From Sulfuritalea sp. (GTDB lineage Bacteria > Pseudomonadota > Gammaproteobacteria > Burkholderiales > Rhodocyclaceae), in NCBI GenBank assembly GCA_023229685.1, contig JALNYT010000005.1, forward strand, positions 186,001 through 250,000: DNA of 64,000 nt, written 5' to 3'. Shown here piece by piece: positions 31,729-41,214 of this stretch (its first letter is position 1; every line of letters begins with the position of its first letter). Under the pieces are notes generated by a model. The model worked only from the letters and a program-made list of their open reading frames with translations, was not told where the DNA came from and ran no database searches. The position numbers and the translations under genes are program-made.

Positions 31729-32811
31729 ATGGCACGTATTTTCAATTTCGCTGCGGGACCCGCCACATTGCCCGAGGCAGTTTTAAAACAGGCGGCCGAG
31801 GAGTTGCTGGACTGGCACGGCAGCGGCCAGTCGGTGATGGAAATGAGTCATCGCGGCAAGGAATACATGGGCATTCACGCGCAGGCGGAAGCGGATCTGC
31901 GCGAGTTGATGGGGATTCCCGCCAACTACAAGGTGTTGTTCCTGCAGGGCGGTGCCACACTGCAGTTCGAGATGATTCCGATGAACCTGCTCGCGGGCAA
32001 GACCAGTGCCGACTACGTGCATACCGGCGAATGGGCGAAGAAGGCCATCAAGGCGGCCAAGCACTTCGGCAATGTCAACGTCGTCGCCAGCAGCGAGGAC
32101 GGCAAGTTTGCCTACGCCCCGGCGCAGAAGGACTGGAAGCTCGACAAGAATGCGGCCTATGTGCATTACACCGGCAACGAAACCATCGGCGGCGTCGAGT
32201 TTCACTGGACGCCTGACACCGGCGATGTTCCGCTGGTGTGCGACATGTCCTCCAACATCCTGTCCAAGCCGATTGATGTCAGCAAGTACGGCCTGATCTA
32301 TGCAGGCGCGCAGAAGAATATCGGGCCGGCCGGGCTGACCATCGTCATCATTCGCGACGATTTGATCGGCAAGGGCGTCCCCGCGCCGCAGACCATGCTG
32401 GATTACAAGACCCACGCCGAAAACGACTCGATGTACAACACGCCGCCCACTTACGGCATCTACATCGCCGGCCTGGTGTTCCAGTGGCTCAAGCAGCAGG
32501 GCGGACTGGCGGGCATCGAGAAGCAGAACATCGCCAAGGCGAAAATGCTGTACGACTATCTCGATGCATCCAGTTTCTATGCCAATCCGGTGCGCAAGGA
32601 AGACCGCTCGCGCATGAACGTGCCGTTTACGCTCAAGAATGCCGCGCTGGACGAGGAATTCCTCAAGGGTGCCAAGGCCAAGGGCATGGCGCAGCTCAAG
32701 GGGCACCGTTCGGTCGGCGGCATGCGGGCTTCCATCTACAACGCCATGCCGGTTGCCGGCGTCGCTGCACTGGTCGCGTACATGAAAGAATTCGAGGCCA
32801 AAAATGGCTAA
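31729..32811 (+). CDS. serC: Phosphoserine aminotransferase
   Basis: PLP enzyme converting 3-phosphohydroxypyruvate to phosphoserine and also acting in pyridoxine synthesis. The 360-residue protein opens MARIFNFAAGPATLPEAVL; GQSVMEMSHRGKEYMGI and the PLP lysine in IYAGAQKNIGPAG (about residue 196) are canonical. A TTG-free start: ATG 31729 is preferred over 31723 because GGAGG ends six bases before it. The stop overlaps serA by eight bases. Confidence 0.97.
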   Translation: MARIFNFAAGPATLPEAVLKQAAEELLDWHGSGQSVMEMSHRGKEYMGIHAQAEADLRELMGIPANYKVLFLQGGATLQFEMIPMNLLAGKTSADYVHTGEWAKKAIKAAKHFGNVNVVASSEDGKFAYAPAQKDWKLDKNAAYVHYTGNETIGGVEFHWTPDTGDVPLVCDMSSNILSKPIDVSKYGLIYAGAQKNIGPAGLTIVIIRDDLIGKGVPAPQTMLDYKTHAENDSMYNTPPTYGIYIAGLVFQWLKQQGGLAGIEKQNIAKAKMLYDYLDASSFYANPVRKEDRSRMNVPFTLKNAALDEEFLKGAKAKGMAQLKGHRSVGGMRASIYNAMPVAGVAALVAYMKEFEAKNG

Positions 32812-33988
32812 GCCATTCAATATCCTCATTCTCAACCAGATCTCCCATACTGGCTTGAAGCAACTGCCGGAGGATCGCTACAAGGTCGGCAAGGATCTGG
32901 CGAATCCGGACGCCATCATGGTGCGCTCGGCCGACATGCACTCGCTGGAGGTTCCAAAGTCGGTGCGGGCCATCGGCCGTGCCGGCGCCGGTACCAACAA
33001 TATTCCGGTCAAGGCGATGTCGGCACGCGGCGTGCCGGTATTCAACGCGCCGGGTGCCAATGCCAATGCGGTCAAGGAACTGGTGGTGGCCGGCATGCTG
33101 CTGTCGGCGCGCAATCTCGGCGGTGCAATGAAATTCGTTGCCGCGCTGGACCCCAATGATCCGGTCATGGAAAAGAAGGTCGAGGACGGCAAGAAGAACT
33201 TCGCCGGCTTCGAGCTGGCTGGGCATACGCTTGGCGTAATCGGTCTCGGCAAGATCGGCTGCCTGGTGGCGGATGTGGCGATCAAGCTGGGCATGCATGT
33301 ACTCGGCTACGATCCCGAGATCACCGTCGATGCCGCCTGGAGCCTGCCTTCGCAGGTGAAGAAAGCCAACAGCGTGGCCGAGGTGCTGAAGAACGCCAAC
33401 TTCGTCTCGATCCATGTGCCGCTGGTCGACGCCACGCGCAAGATGATCAACGCCGAAATGCTGGCGCACATCAAGCACGGGGCCGTGCTGCTGAACTTTT
33501 CGCGCGAGGGCGTGGTGGACGAGGCGGCAGTGCTCGCTGCGCTCGAAGCCAAGACGCTCGCTTCCTACGTTTGCGACTTTCCCAGCGCCCACGTCAATAA
33601 TCATCCGCATGTCATTGCCTTGCCGCATCTGGGCGCTTCCACCCGCGAGGCGGAGGACAACTGTGCAGTGATGGTTGCCGACCAGTTGCGCGAGTATCTG
33701 GAACACGGCAACGTGCAGAACGCCGTGAACTTCCCCAATGTCGTGATGCCGCGCGAATCGAACTTCCGCATCGCCGTCGCCAACTCCAACGTGCCCAACA
33801 TGCTGGGGCAGATCTCTACCGCCATGGCTCAGGCCGGCTTGAACATCCGCAACATGATGAACAAGTCGAAGGGTGACGTCGCTTACACCCTGGTCGATGT
33901 GGACAGCAAGGTGCCGGAAAAAGTGGTCGACTCGATTGCCGGGATCAACGGCGTGCTTGCGGTGCGTTACCTGCCGCTCGAAGGCTGA
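32804..33988 (+). CDS. serA: D-3-phosphoglycerate dehydrogenase
   Basis: First enzyme of serine synthesis, 394 residues. GRAGAGTNNIPVKAM precedes the nucleotide-binding loop GVIGLGKIGCLVADVA; the catalytic Arg is in NFSREGVVDEAAV and the His in LPHLGASTREAEDN. A single C-terminal ACT domain (NMLGQISTAMAQAGLNIRNM) could give serine feedback control. It is the short form lacking the extra ASB domain. The gene sits between serC and pheA, overlapping serC by eight bases and ending with the base that starts pheA. Confidence 0.95.
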   Translation: MAKPFNILILNQISHTGLKQLPEDRYKVGKDLANPDAIMVRSADMHSLEVPKSVRAIGRAGAGTNNIPVKAMSARGVPVFNAPGANANAVKELVVAGMLLSARNLGGAMKFVAALDPNDPVMEKKVEDGKKNFAGFELAGHTLGVIGLGKIGCLVADVAIKLGMHVLGYDPEITVDAAWSLPSQVKKANSVAEVLKNANFVSIHVPLVDATRKMINAEMLAHIKHGAVLLNFSREGVVDEAAVLAALEAKTLASYVCDFPSAHVNNHPHVIALPHLGASTREAEDNCAVMVADQLREYLEHGNVQNAVNFPNVVMPRESNFRIAVANSNVPNMLGQISTAMAQAGLNIRNMMNKSKGDVAYTLVDVDSKVPEKVVDSIAGINGVLAVRYLPLEG

Positions 33989-35070
33989 TGGCTGAAGAGA
34001 AGGACGAACTCAGCCGCCTGCGCGAAGGCATCGATCGCGCCGACGACGAAATGCTGCGCCTGCTCTCGGAGCGGGCGCAGTTCGCGCATCGTATCGGCGA
34101 AATAAAGCAGGGCAATATCTACCGTCCTGAACGCGAAGCCCAGGTGCTGCGCCGGCTGGTGGCAGCCAATCGCGGCCCGCTGCCGGACGCGGCCGTGCAG
34201 CGGATCTTTCGTGAGGTGATGTCGGCCTGCCTGGCGCTGGAGCAGCCGTTGCGCATCGCCTATTTTGGTCCGGCAGGCACCTTCACCGAGAGCGCCGCCC
34301 AGAAGCATTTCGGGTCGGCTCCGGTTTTCTCGCCCTTCGGCACCATTGACGATGTGTTTCGCGCGGTGGAAGCGGGCAATGCGGACTATGGCGTGGTGCC
34401 GGTGGAAAATTCCAGCGAAGGCGCCGTGAGCCGCAGTCTGGACTTGCTGCTGACCTCGCCGCTGATGATTTGCGGCGAAGTGATGCTGCGCATTCATCAG
34501 AATCTGCTGTCCAAGTCGGGGTCGCTCGAAGGCGTAAAGCGGCTTTACTCGCACGCCCAGTCGCTGGCGCAGTGTCACGAATGGCTCAACCGGAATCTGG
34601 CGAACTTGCAGCGTGTACCGGTGGCCAGCAATGCCGAGGCGGCCCATATGGCCGCAGAGGATCCGGAGTCCTGCGCGATCGCAGGGGAGGGAGCCGGGGT
34701 GCTGTACGGCCTCAATCGTCTGGCATCGAATATCGAAGACGACCCGAACAACACGACGCGCTTCCTGGTGCTGGCACAGCACGACGCCGGGCCGTCTGGA
34801 CGCGACAAGACCTCGTTCGTCTGTTCGGCACAGAACAAGCCGGGCGCCGTCCATGACCTGCTCACGCCGCTGGCCAATCATGGCGTCTCGATGAGCAAGT
34901 TCGAATCCAGGCCGGCGCGCGGTTTTGGCGGCAGCCGCTGGGAATACGTGTTTTTCATCGATGTCGAGGGACACCGGCGCGATGCGGCCGTTGCGGCTGC
35001 GCTCGACGACCTTCGCGGCAGGGCCGGCTTCGTCAAGGAACTCGGCTCCTACCCCCACGCCACGCCATGA
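33988..35070 (+). CDS. pheA: Bifunctional chorismate mutase / prephenate dehydratase (P-protein)
   Basis: A 360-residue enzyme making phenylpyruvate from chorismate. Residues 1-85 are an AroQ-type mutase (LREGIDRADDEMLRLLSERA, EREAQVLRRL). About 90-270 is the dehydratase, with YFGPAGTFTESAA, VVPVENSSEGAV and the catalytic Thr in NTTRFLVLA. A C-terminal ACT domain with GALHDLL-like (GAVHDLLTPLANHGVSMSKF) and ESRP binds phenylalanine. It overlaps serA by one base and is followed seven bases later by hisC. Confidence 0.96.
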   Translation: MAEEKDELSRLREGIDRADDEMLRLLSERAQFAHRIGEIKQGNIYRPEREAQVLRRLVAANRGPLPDAAVQRIFREVMSACLALEQPLRIAYFGPAGTFTESAAQKHFGSAPVFSPFGTIDDVFRAVEAGNADYGVVPVENSSEGAVSRSLDLLLTSPLMICGEVMLRIHQNLLSKSGSLEGVKRLYSHAQSLAQCHEWLNRNLANLQRVPVASNAEAAHMAAEDPESCAIAGEGAGVLYGLNRLASNIEDDPNNTTRFLVLAQHDAGPSGRDKTSFVCSAQNKPGAVHDLLTPLANHGVSMSKFESRPARGFGGSRWEYVFFIDVEGHRRDAAVAAALDDLRGRAGFVKELGSYPHATP

Positions 35071-35077
35071 GGAACCC

Positions 35078-36169
35078 ATGACTACAGCCGAGCTCGCACC
35101 CGCATACATCCGCGCCATCTCGCCTTACCTGCCGGGCAAGCCGATCACGGAACTGGCTCGCGAAATGGGCATTCCGGTCGATAGCATCGTCAAGCTCGCC
35201 TCCAACGAAAATCCGCTGGGCATGAGTCCGAAGGCGCGCGCCGCGATGGAAAAGGCCGCGGCCGGCATCGAGCGCTACCCGGACAATTTCGAACTGACGC
35301 GGGCGCTGGCCGATCGCTATGACTTGGGCATGAATCAGATCGTGGTCGGCAACGGTTCCAACGACGTGCTCGACCTTGCCGCGAGGGTATTTCTGTCGCC
35401 GGGGCGCTCCGCGGTATTTTCGCGTCACGCCTTCGCCGTCTATCCGCTGGCGACGATGGCGAGCGGCGCCGAATGTATCGCGGTTCCGGCGAAAGAGTTC
35501 GGTCACGATCTCGATGCCATGCGCGCGGCGATCCGTCCCGATACCCGTATCGTCTGGATCGCCAACCCGAACAATCCGACCGGCAACTTCCTGCCCTATC
35601 CGCAGATCAAGGCTTTCCTGCAATCCCTGTCGCAGGACGTCATCGTGGTGCTGGACGAGGCCTACAACGAATACCTGCCGCCGGCGGATCGTGCCGATAC
35701 CGTGGCCTGGCTCAAGGATTTTCCCAACCTGCTGATCACCCGCACCTTCTCCAAGGTGTATGGCCTTGCCGGCCTGCGCATCGGCTATGGCCTCGGCTCG
35801 GCCGAGGTGGCCGACCTGCTCAACCGTGTGCGCCAGCCGTTCAATGCGAACAATCTCGCGCTGGCGGCGGCCGTAGCCGCACTCGATGACCACCTCTTTC
35901 TTGCCGAGAGCTACGAGTCCAATCGTCGCGGCATGGAACAGATTCTCGCCGGCCTGAAGCGGCTCGGGCTGTCGCACATTCCCTCGCACGGCAACTTCGT
36001 TACCTTCAAGGCAGGCGATGCGGCCGGCGTCAATCAGCGCATGCTGAAGCAGGGCGTGATCGTGAGGCCGGTGGCCAATTACGCCATGCCGGAGCATTTG
36101 CGCGTCACCATCGGGCTGGAGCGCGAGAATGTTCGCTTCCTCGAAGCCCTGGAGAAGGCGCTGGCCTGA
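35078..36169 (+). CDS. hisC: Histidinol-phosphate / aromatic aminotransferase
   Basis: A 363-residue class I/II aminotransferase. It has KLASNENPLGMSPKA, GNGSNDVLDLAAR, the NPNNPTG box, DEAYNEY and the PLP lysine in TRTFSKVYGLAGLRIGYG. Within the pheA-tyrA-aroA operon this paralogue probably serves mainly as the aromatic transaminase (HisC2), though sequence alone does not exclude histidine synthesis. GAGGAACCC precedes ATG 35078. tyrA follows after three bases. Confidence 0.93.
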   Translation: MTTAELAPAYIRAISPYLPGKPITELAREMGIPVDSIVKLASNENPLGMSPKARAAMEKAAAGIERYPDNFELTRALADRYDLGMNQIVVGNGSNDVLDLAARVFLSPGRSAVFSRHAFAVYPLATMASGAECIAVPAKEFGHDLDAMRAAIRPDTRIVWIANPNNPTGNFLPYPQIKAFLQSLSQDVIVVLDEAYNEYLPPADRADTVAWLKDFPNLLITRTFSKVYGLAGLRIGYGLGSAEVADLLNRVRQPFNANNLALAAAVAALDDHLFLAESYESNRRGMEQILAGLKRLGLSHIPSHGNFVTFKAGDAAGVNQRMLKQGVIVRPVANYAMPEHLRVTIGLERENVRFLEALEKALA

Positions 36170-36172
36170 TCG

Positions 36173-37057
36173 ATGCAATTTGACAAGATCGTCGTCTGCG
36201 GCGTCGGCCTGATCGGCGGTTCGTTCGCGCTGGCGCAGAAGTCGGCGCTGGTGACACGGCGCGTGGTCGGCATGGGACGCACTCGCGCACCGCTGGAACA
36301 GGCGCTGCAGCAAGGCGTCATCGACCAGATTGCCACTGACTGGGGCGACGCCCTCGATGGCGCTGACCTCGTGCTGCTGGGCATGCCGGTCGGCCAGATG
36401 CCGGCGGTGATGGCGGCGCTGGCGCCGCACCTCGGCCCCGGAACCCTGGTGACCGACGGCGGCAGCACCAAGTCCGACGTGGTCGCGGCGGCGCGTGCCG
36501 CCTTGGGCGGGAAGATTGGCCAGTTCGTCCCCGGCCATCCGATTGCCGGCGCCGAGAAAAGCGGGGTTGGCGCGGCGACGGCCGACCTCTATCGTGACAA
36601 GCGCGTGGTGCTCACCCCCTTGCCGGAAAACACTCCGGAGGCCGTGGCCCGGGTGCGTGCGGCGTGGGAGGCCTGCGGCGCCAGGGTATCGCAGCTCGCG
36701 GCGGACGAGCACGACCGTGTCTTCGCGGCGGTGAGCCACCTGCCGCACCTGCTGGCTTTTGCCCTGGTGCATGACCTCGCCGGTCGCGCCAACGCAGACC
36801 AGCTCTTCAGCTTCGCCGCCGGCGGTTTTCGCGACTTCACGCGCATCGCCAGCAGCCACCCGGAAATGTGGCGCGACATCTGCGTCGCCAATCGCCATGC
36901 CCTGCTGCCGGAACTGGATGCCTACATGGTCGAGTTGATGCGGACCCGTGTCCTGCTCGCCGGAGGCGATGCGGCTGGCCTCGAGGCGATGTTCGACACA
37001 GCCCGCGCGCGGCGCGACGCCTGGCTGGATTCCCTGCCGCCGTCGTCGGACGAGTGA
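36173..37057 (+). CDS. tyrA: Prephenate/arogenate dehydrogenase
   Basis: A 294-residue NAD(P)-dependent dehydrogenase of tyrosine synthesis. The dinucleotide loop is GVGLIGGSFALA (residues 8-19); VTDGGSTKSDVV and PGHPIAGAEKSGVGAA contain the catalytic His. The segment AQKSALVTRRVVG right after the first helix is encoded by copy 8 of the 22-bp repeat, where relatives have a variable loop. No ACT domain. The last base is shared with the start of the aroA-cmk gene (TGATG). Confidence 0.95.
   Translation: MQFDKIVVCGVGLIGGSFALAQKSALVTRRVVGMGRTRAPLEQALQQGVIDQIATDWGDALDGADLVLLGMPVGQMPAVMAALAPHLGPGTLVTDGGSTKSDVVAAARAALGGKIGQFVPGHPIAGAEKSGVGAATADLYRDKRVVLTPLPENTPEAVARVRAAWEACGARVSQLAADEHDRVFAAVSHLPHLLAFALVHDLAGRANADQLFSFAAGGFRDFTRIASSHPEMWRDICVANRHALLPELDAYMVELMRTRVLLAGGDAAGLEAMFDTARARRDAWLDSLPPSSDE
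36240..36261 (-). repeat. Dispersed 22-bp repeat, copy 8 (inside tyrA)
   Basis: Identical to copy 1. Read in tyrA as K-S-A-L-V-T-R-R. Confidence 0.85.
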
Positions 37058-39009
37058 TGAGCAGCCTGACCCTGCCGCCCTTGCGTGCGGCCGCGGGCAG
37101 CGTGCGACTGCCGGGCTCCAAGAGCATTTCCAACCGCATGCTGCTGCTGGCGGCGCTGGCCGAGGGAACTACCGAAATCCGCGACCTGCTGGATTCGGAT
37201 GACACGCGAGTAATGCTGGCAGCGCTGCAAACAGTCGGCGTTGGCATCACGGTGCTGGGAAGCAGCGCATGGCGCGTCGAAGGCTGCGGCGGCGTTTTCC
37301 CGGTCAAGGATGCCGACCTGTTCATGGGCAACGCAGGCACCGCGATCCGGCCGCTGACCGCGGCGCTGGCGCTGTCGGGCGGCCACTACCGGCTGTCCGG
37401 CGTGCCGCGCATGCACGAGCGGCCCATCGGCGATCTGGTGGACGGGCTGCTGCAGATCGGTGCCGATGTCCGCTACACGGGCACGCCCGGCTTTCCGCCG
37501 CTGGCCATCCATCCGGCGCGAATCGAACTCACGGGGCCGATCCGGCTGCGCGGCGACGTGTCCTCGCAGTTCCTCACCGCGCTGCTGATGGCTCTGCCTC
37601 TCACCGGTGCGGAGGCCTCGATCGAGATGACGACCGAACTCATCTCCAAACCCTATATCGAAATCACGCTGAACCTGATGGCGCGCTTCGGCGTCGAGGT
37701 GCGGCGCGAAGGCTGGCAGCGCTTCACGATTCCCGCCGGGCAGCGCTATCGCAGCCCCGGCCTGCTGCATGTGGAAGGTGATGCCTCGGCTGCCTCGTAT
37801 TTTCTCGCCGCCGGCGCGATCGGCGGTGGCCCGGTACGGGTCGAAGGTGTCGGCAGGAACAGCATCCAGGGCGATGTGCGCTTCGCCGATGCGCTGCAAG
37901 CGATTGGCGCGCGCATCGAATGGGGCGAGCAGTTCATCGAGGCGAGCGCGCCCGAGTCGGGGAAACTCAAGGCATTCGATCTCGACCTCAATCAGATTCC
38001 CGACGCGGCGATGACGTTGGCGGTGGCAGCTCTGTTCGCCGACGGCCGCTGCGTCTTGCGCAATATCGCTTCGTGGCGCGTCAAGGAAACCGACCGCATC
38101 GCGGCGATGGCGACGGAACTGAGGAAACTGGGGGCGACTGTGGAGGAGGGTGCGGATTACATCGCGGTCTCCCCAGCGTCGACTCTCAATGCCGGCGCTG
38201 CGATCGATACCTACGACGACCATCGCATGGCCATGTGCTTTTCGCTGGCGGCGCTGGGCGGCGTGTCGGTGGCCATCAACGATCCGCAATGCGTGAACAA
38301 GACTTTTCCCGACTACTTCGACGCCCTGGCCGAAATCACCGCGCCGGTTATCGCCATCGACGGCCCCTCGGCCTCGGGCAAGGGCACCGTGGCCGAGCGC
38401 GTTGCGGCGGTCCTGGGTTACCACTACCTGGACAGCGGTTCGCTGTATCGGCTGACCGCGCTGGCGGCGGCTCGCGCCGATGTGCTGCTGGACGACGAAG
38501 CCGGCGTTGCGGCGCTGGCGGCGAGCCTGCCAGCCATTTTCGAAGGCGGTCGCGTCCTGCTCGCCGGCGACGATGTAACGGACGCCATCCGCACCGAAGA
38601 AGTCTCGGCCGGCGCCTCGAAAGTGGCGGCATTGCCGGCGGTGCGCGCCGCGCTGCTGGCCCGGCAGCGCGCCTATCGCCGCTTTCCCGGACTGGTGGCG
38701 GACGGGCGCGACATGGGCTCGGTAGTCTTCCCCGCCGCCATGGCCAAGGTGTTTCTCACCGCGTCGGCGCAGGTGCGTGCAGAAAGACGCTATAAACAGT
38801 TGATCGCAAAGGGGATGCCTGCTAATATGCACGCCCTTTTGCAGGATTTGCAGGAGCGGGATGCGCGCGACGCCCAGCGTAGCGTGGCGCCTCTCCGGCA
38901 GTGCGACGATGCTGATCTGGTGGATACCACCCCGCTGGACATCGACGCAGCCGTGGCTGCCGTGATGACTATCGTCAAGCGGCAGCAAGGCAAATCAGGC
39001 AACAGCTAG
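37057..39009 (+). CDS. aroA: Fused 3-phosphoshikimate 1-carboxyvinyltransferase / cytidylate kinase
   Basis: A 650-residue fusion. Residues 1-425 are EPSP synthase (AroA): LPGSKSISNRMLLLAALAEG, the LFMGNAGTAIRPL loop, RLRGDVSSQFLTALLMA, and KETDRIAAMATELRKLG. Residues from about 429 are cytidylate kinase: the P-loop IDGPSASGKGTVAERVA, YLDSGSLYRLTALAA, DGRDMGSVVFP and RDAQRSVAPL. The junction reads EITAPVIAIDG; stand-alone kinases begin M-T-A-P-V-I-A-I-D-G, so the kinase start codon has become Ile (ATC). No stop or frame break is visible in between. The first domain feeds chorismate, the second CMP/dCMP phosphorylation; rpsA follows as in many proteobacteria. Confidence 0.94.
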   Translation: MSSLTLPPLRAAAGSVRLPGSKSISNRMLLLAALAEGTTEIRDLLDSDDTRVMLAALQTVGVGITVLGSSAWRVEGCGGVFPVKDADLFMGNAGTAIRPLTAALALSGGHYRLSGVPRMHERPIGDLVDGLLQIGADVRYTGTPGFPPLAIHPARIELTGPIRLRGDVSSQFLTALLMALPLTGAEASIEMTTELISKPYIEITLNLMARFGVEVRREGWQRFTIPAGQRYRSPGLLHVEGDASAASYFLAAGAIGGGPVRVEGVGRNSIQGDVRFADALQAIGARIEWGEQFIEASAPESGKLKAFDLDLNQIPDAAMTLAVAALFADGRCVLRNIASWRVKETDRIAAMATELRKLGATVEEGADYIAVSPASTLNAGAAIDTYDDHRMAMCFSLAALGGVSVAINDPQCVNKTFPDYFDALAEITAPVIAIDGPSASGKGTVAERVAAVLGYHYLDSGSLYRLTALAAARADVLLDDEAGVAALAASLPAIFEGGRVLLAGDDVTDAIRTEEVSAGASKVAALPAVRAALLARQRAYRRFPGLVADGRDMGSVVFPAAMAKVFLTASAQVRAERRYKQLIAKGMPANMHALLQDLQERDARDAQRSVAPLRQCDDADLVDTTPLDIDAAVAAVMTIVKRQQGKSGNS

Positions 39010-39091
39010 GTTTCAAGCAAGTGTCACAGAAGTAGTGCAACACACGTGTCGCGGCGGCCGCCAGGTCTCTGCGGCGAAGAGCAACCAACCC

Positions 39092-39105
39092 GTCACCCCG
39101 GTGAC
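39092..39105 (+). promoter_or_regulatory. Hairpin in the rpsA leader
   Basis: GTCACC-CC-GGTGAC is a perfect short stem 26 bases before the rpsA start. The rpsA start has no evident Shine-Dalgarno sequence (GGTCCCTAACTCA precedes ATG). Structured, Shine-Dalgarno-poor leaders are known for rpsA autoregulation in enterobacteria; transfer of that model here is inference. Confidence 0.35.
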
Positions 39106-39130
39106 AAACATCCGTAAGGTCCCTAACTCA

Positions 39131-40846
39131 ATGTCTACTGCAGCTATTGCCGAAGCTTCACCCATGGAAAGCTTTGCCGCCCTGTTCGAGGAAAGCCTCC
39201 AGCGCCAGGAAATGCGTGCCGGTGAAGTCATCACGGCCGAAATTGTCCGCATCGATCAGAACTTCGTGGTCGTCAATGCGGGCCTCAAGTCCGAAAGCAT
39301 GATCCCCGTCGAAGAGTTCAACAATGAACGTGGCGAACTCGAAGCCAAAGTGGGCGATTTTGTCCTGGTGGCGATCGAGATGCTCGAAGACGGTTACGGC
39401 GCAACGCGCCTCTCGCGTGAAAAGGCCAAGCGCATCGCCGCCTGGAACGATCTCGACAAGGCCATGGTCGATGGCGCCCTGGTCAAGGGCCTGATCACCG
39501 GCAAGGTCAAGGGCGGCCTGACCGTCATGGTCAATGGCATTCGCGCCTTCCTGCCCGGTTCGCTGGTCGATACCCGGCCGGTCAAGGACACCACGCCGTT
39601 CGAAGGCAAGGAATACGAATTCAAGGTCATCAAGCTCGACCGCAAGCGCAACAACGTGGTGGTTTCGCGCCGCGCCGTGCTCGAGGCCAGCATGGGCGAA
39701 GATCGCCAGAAGCTGCTGGAAAATCTGCAGGAAGGCACCATCGTCAAGGGCATCGTCAAGAACATCACCGACTACGGCGCATTCGTCGATCTCGGCGGCA
39801 TTGACGGCCTGCTGCACATCACCGACCTGGCCTGGCGTCGCGTGCGTCACCCGTCGGAAGTGCTCAACGTCGGCGATGAAGTCACCGCCAAGGTGCTCAA
39901 GTTCGACCAGGAAAAGAACCGCGTTTCGCTCGGCATGAAACAGCTCGGCGAAGATCCGTGGGTGGGAATCTCCCGTCGCTACCCGGCCAACACGCGTCTG
40001 TTCGGCAAGGTCACCAATCTGACCGATTACGGCTCGTTCGTCGAGATCGAGCAGGGCATCGAAGGCCTGGTGCACGTCTCCGAAATGGATTGGACCAACA
40101 AGAACATTCACCCGACCAAGGTTGTCCAATTGGGCGACGAAGTCGAAGTGATGATTCTCGAAATCGACGAAGACCGTCGCCGCATTTCGCTCGGCATGAA
40201 GCAGTGCATGGCGAACCCGTGGGAAGATTTCGCGATGAACCACAAGAAGGGCGACAAGGTCCGCGGTGCCATCAAGTCGATCACCGACTTCGGCATCTTC
40301 ATCGGCCTGCCCGGCGGCATCGACGGTCTGGTGCATCTGTCCGACCTGTCCTGGTCGGCCACCGGCGAGGAAGCCAAGCAGAACTTCAAGAAGGGCGATG
40401 AAGTCGAAGCCGTGGTGCTTTCCATCGATGTCGAGAAAGAGCGCATTTCGCTCGGCGTCAAGCAGATCGACGGCGATCCATTCACCAGCTTCGTTGCCAC
40501 CCACGACAAGAACAGTCTGGTTTCAGGCACGGTGACCAGTGTTGATCAGCGCGGTGCGATGATCGATCTGGGCTCCGAAGTGGAGGGCTATCTGCGCGTC
40601 TCCGAGTTCTCGCGCGAGCGCATCGAAGACCTGACCCAGCATCTGAAGGTCGGCGACGTGATCGAAACCATGATCATCAACGTTGATCGCAAGACGCGTT
40701 CGATCAACCTGTCGATCAAGGCCAAGGATCAGGTGGAACAGACCCAGGCGATGCAAAAGCTGGCGTCCGACAGTTCGGCCAGCAGCGGCACGACCAATCT
40801 CGGCGCGCTGCTCAAGGCCAAGCTCAACCAGAACCAGCCGCAATAA
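39131..40846 (+). CDS. rpsA: 30S ribosomal protein S1
   Basis: A 571-residue S1 with six S1/OB repeats, seen from recurring G-x-V-x-x-x-x-D-(Y/F)-G-x-F phrases such as GIVKNITDYGAFVDLGGIDG, GKVTNLTDYGSFVEIEQGIE and GAIKSITDFGIFIGLPGGID, each closed by an R-x-S-L-G-(M/V)-K-Q motif. It recruits mRNA to the 30S subunit. The N-terminus MSTAAIAEASPMESFAALFE is the ribosome-docking part of betaproteobacterial S1. The frame is open from 39035, but ATG 39131 matches the conserved start. Confidence 0.98.
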   Translation: MSTAAIAEASPMESFAALFEESLQRQEMRAGEVITAEIVRIDQNFVVVNAGLKSESMIPVEEFNNERGELEAKVGDFVLVAIEMLEDGYGATRLSREKAKRIAAWNDLDKAMVDGALVKGLITGKVKGGLTVMVNGIRAFLPGSLVDTRPVKDTTPFEGKEYEFKVIKLDRKRNNVVVSRRAVLEASMGEDRQKLLENLQEGTIVKGIVKNITDYGAFVDLGGIDGLLHITDLAWRRVRHPSEVLNVGDEVTAKVLKFDQEKNRVSLGMKQLGEDPWVGISRRYPANTRLFGKVTNLTDYGSFVEIEQGIEGLVHVSEMDWTNKNIHPTKVVQLGDEVEVMILEIDEDRRRISLGMKQCMANPWEDFAMNHKKGDKVRGAIKSITDFGIFIGLPGGIDGLVHLSDLSWSATGEEAKQNFKKGDEVEAVVLSIDVEKERISLGVKQIDGDPFTSFVATHDKNSLVSGTVTSVDQRGAMIDLGSEVEGYLRVSEFSRERIEDLTQHLKVGDVIETMIINVDRKTRSINLSIKAKDQVEQTQAMQKLASDSSASSGTTNLGALLKAKLNQNQPQ

Positions 40847-40856
40847 GCCTGATCTC

Positions 40857-41141
40857 ATGACCAAATCGGAGCTCATCGTCCGGCTGGCGGAGCGCTTTCC
40901 CCAGCTGGTGGCGAAGGATGCCGACTATGCCGTCAAGATGATTCTCGATGCCCTGACTGCGGCGCTGGTCCGCAATAATCGCATCGAGATTCGCGGCTTC
41001 GGCAGTTTCGCGCTGAACTATCGGCCGCCGCGTGTCGGTCGCAACCCGAAGTCGGGCGACAAGGTGCAGGTACCCGAAAAGTACGTGCCCCATTTCAAGG
41101 CCGGCAAGGAGTTGCGGGAACGGGTCGATTACCGGCCATGA
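40857..41141 (+). CDS. ihfB: Integration host factor subunit beta
   Basis: A 94-residue HU/IHF-family DNA-bending protein: MTKSELIVRLAERFPQL, the dimer core LVRNNRIEIRGFGSFALNYR, and the beta-arm with RVGRNPKSGDKVQVPEKYVP that contains the intercalating proline. The tail FKAGKELRERV is typical of IhfB. It follows rpsA by 10 bp, the conserved order, and is closed by a terminator. Confidence 0.96.
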   Translation: MTKSELIVRLAERFPQLVAKDADYAVKMILDALTAALVRNNRIEIRGFGSFALNYRPPRVGRNPKSGDKVQVPEKYVPHFKAGKELRERVDYRP

Positions 41142-41167
41142 GTCCCGCCGTCGCAGCTTGCGTCAAG

Positions 41168-41197
41168 GCGGCACCTGTCACGGGTGCCGCTTTTTTT
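41168..41197 (+). terminator. Rho-independent terminator after ihfB
   Basis: GCGGCACC / GGTGCCGC stem followed by seven T. lapA starts 18 bp later, so lapAB may have a separate promoter or depend on read-through. Confidence 0.88.
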
Positions 41198-41214
41198 CGT
41201 CCCCGCGACCCGGC

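Noticed and set aside
38168..38190. CCAGCGTCGACTCTC in aroA, similar to the 22-bp repeat
   Set aside because: The CGCCGT half is absent and the core has a mismatch, so it was not counted.
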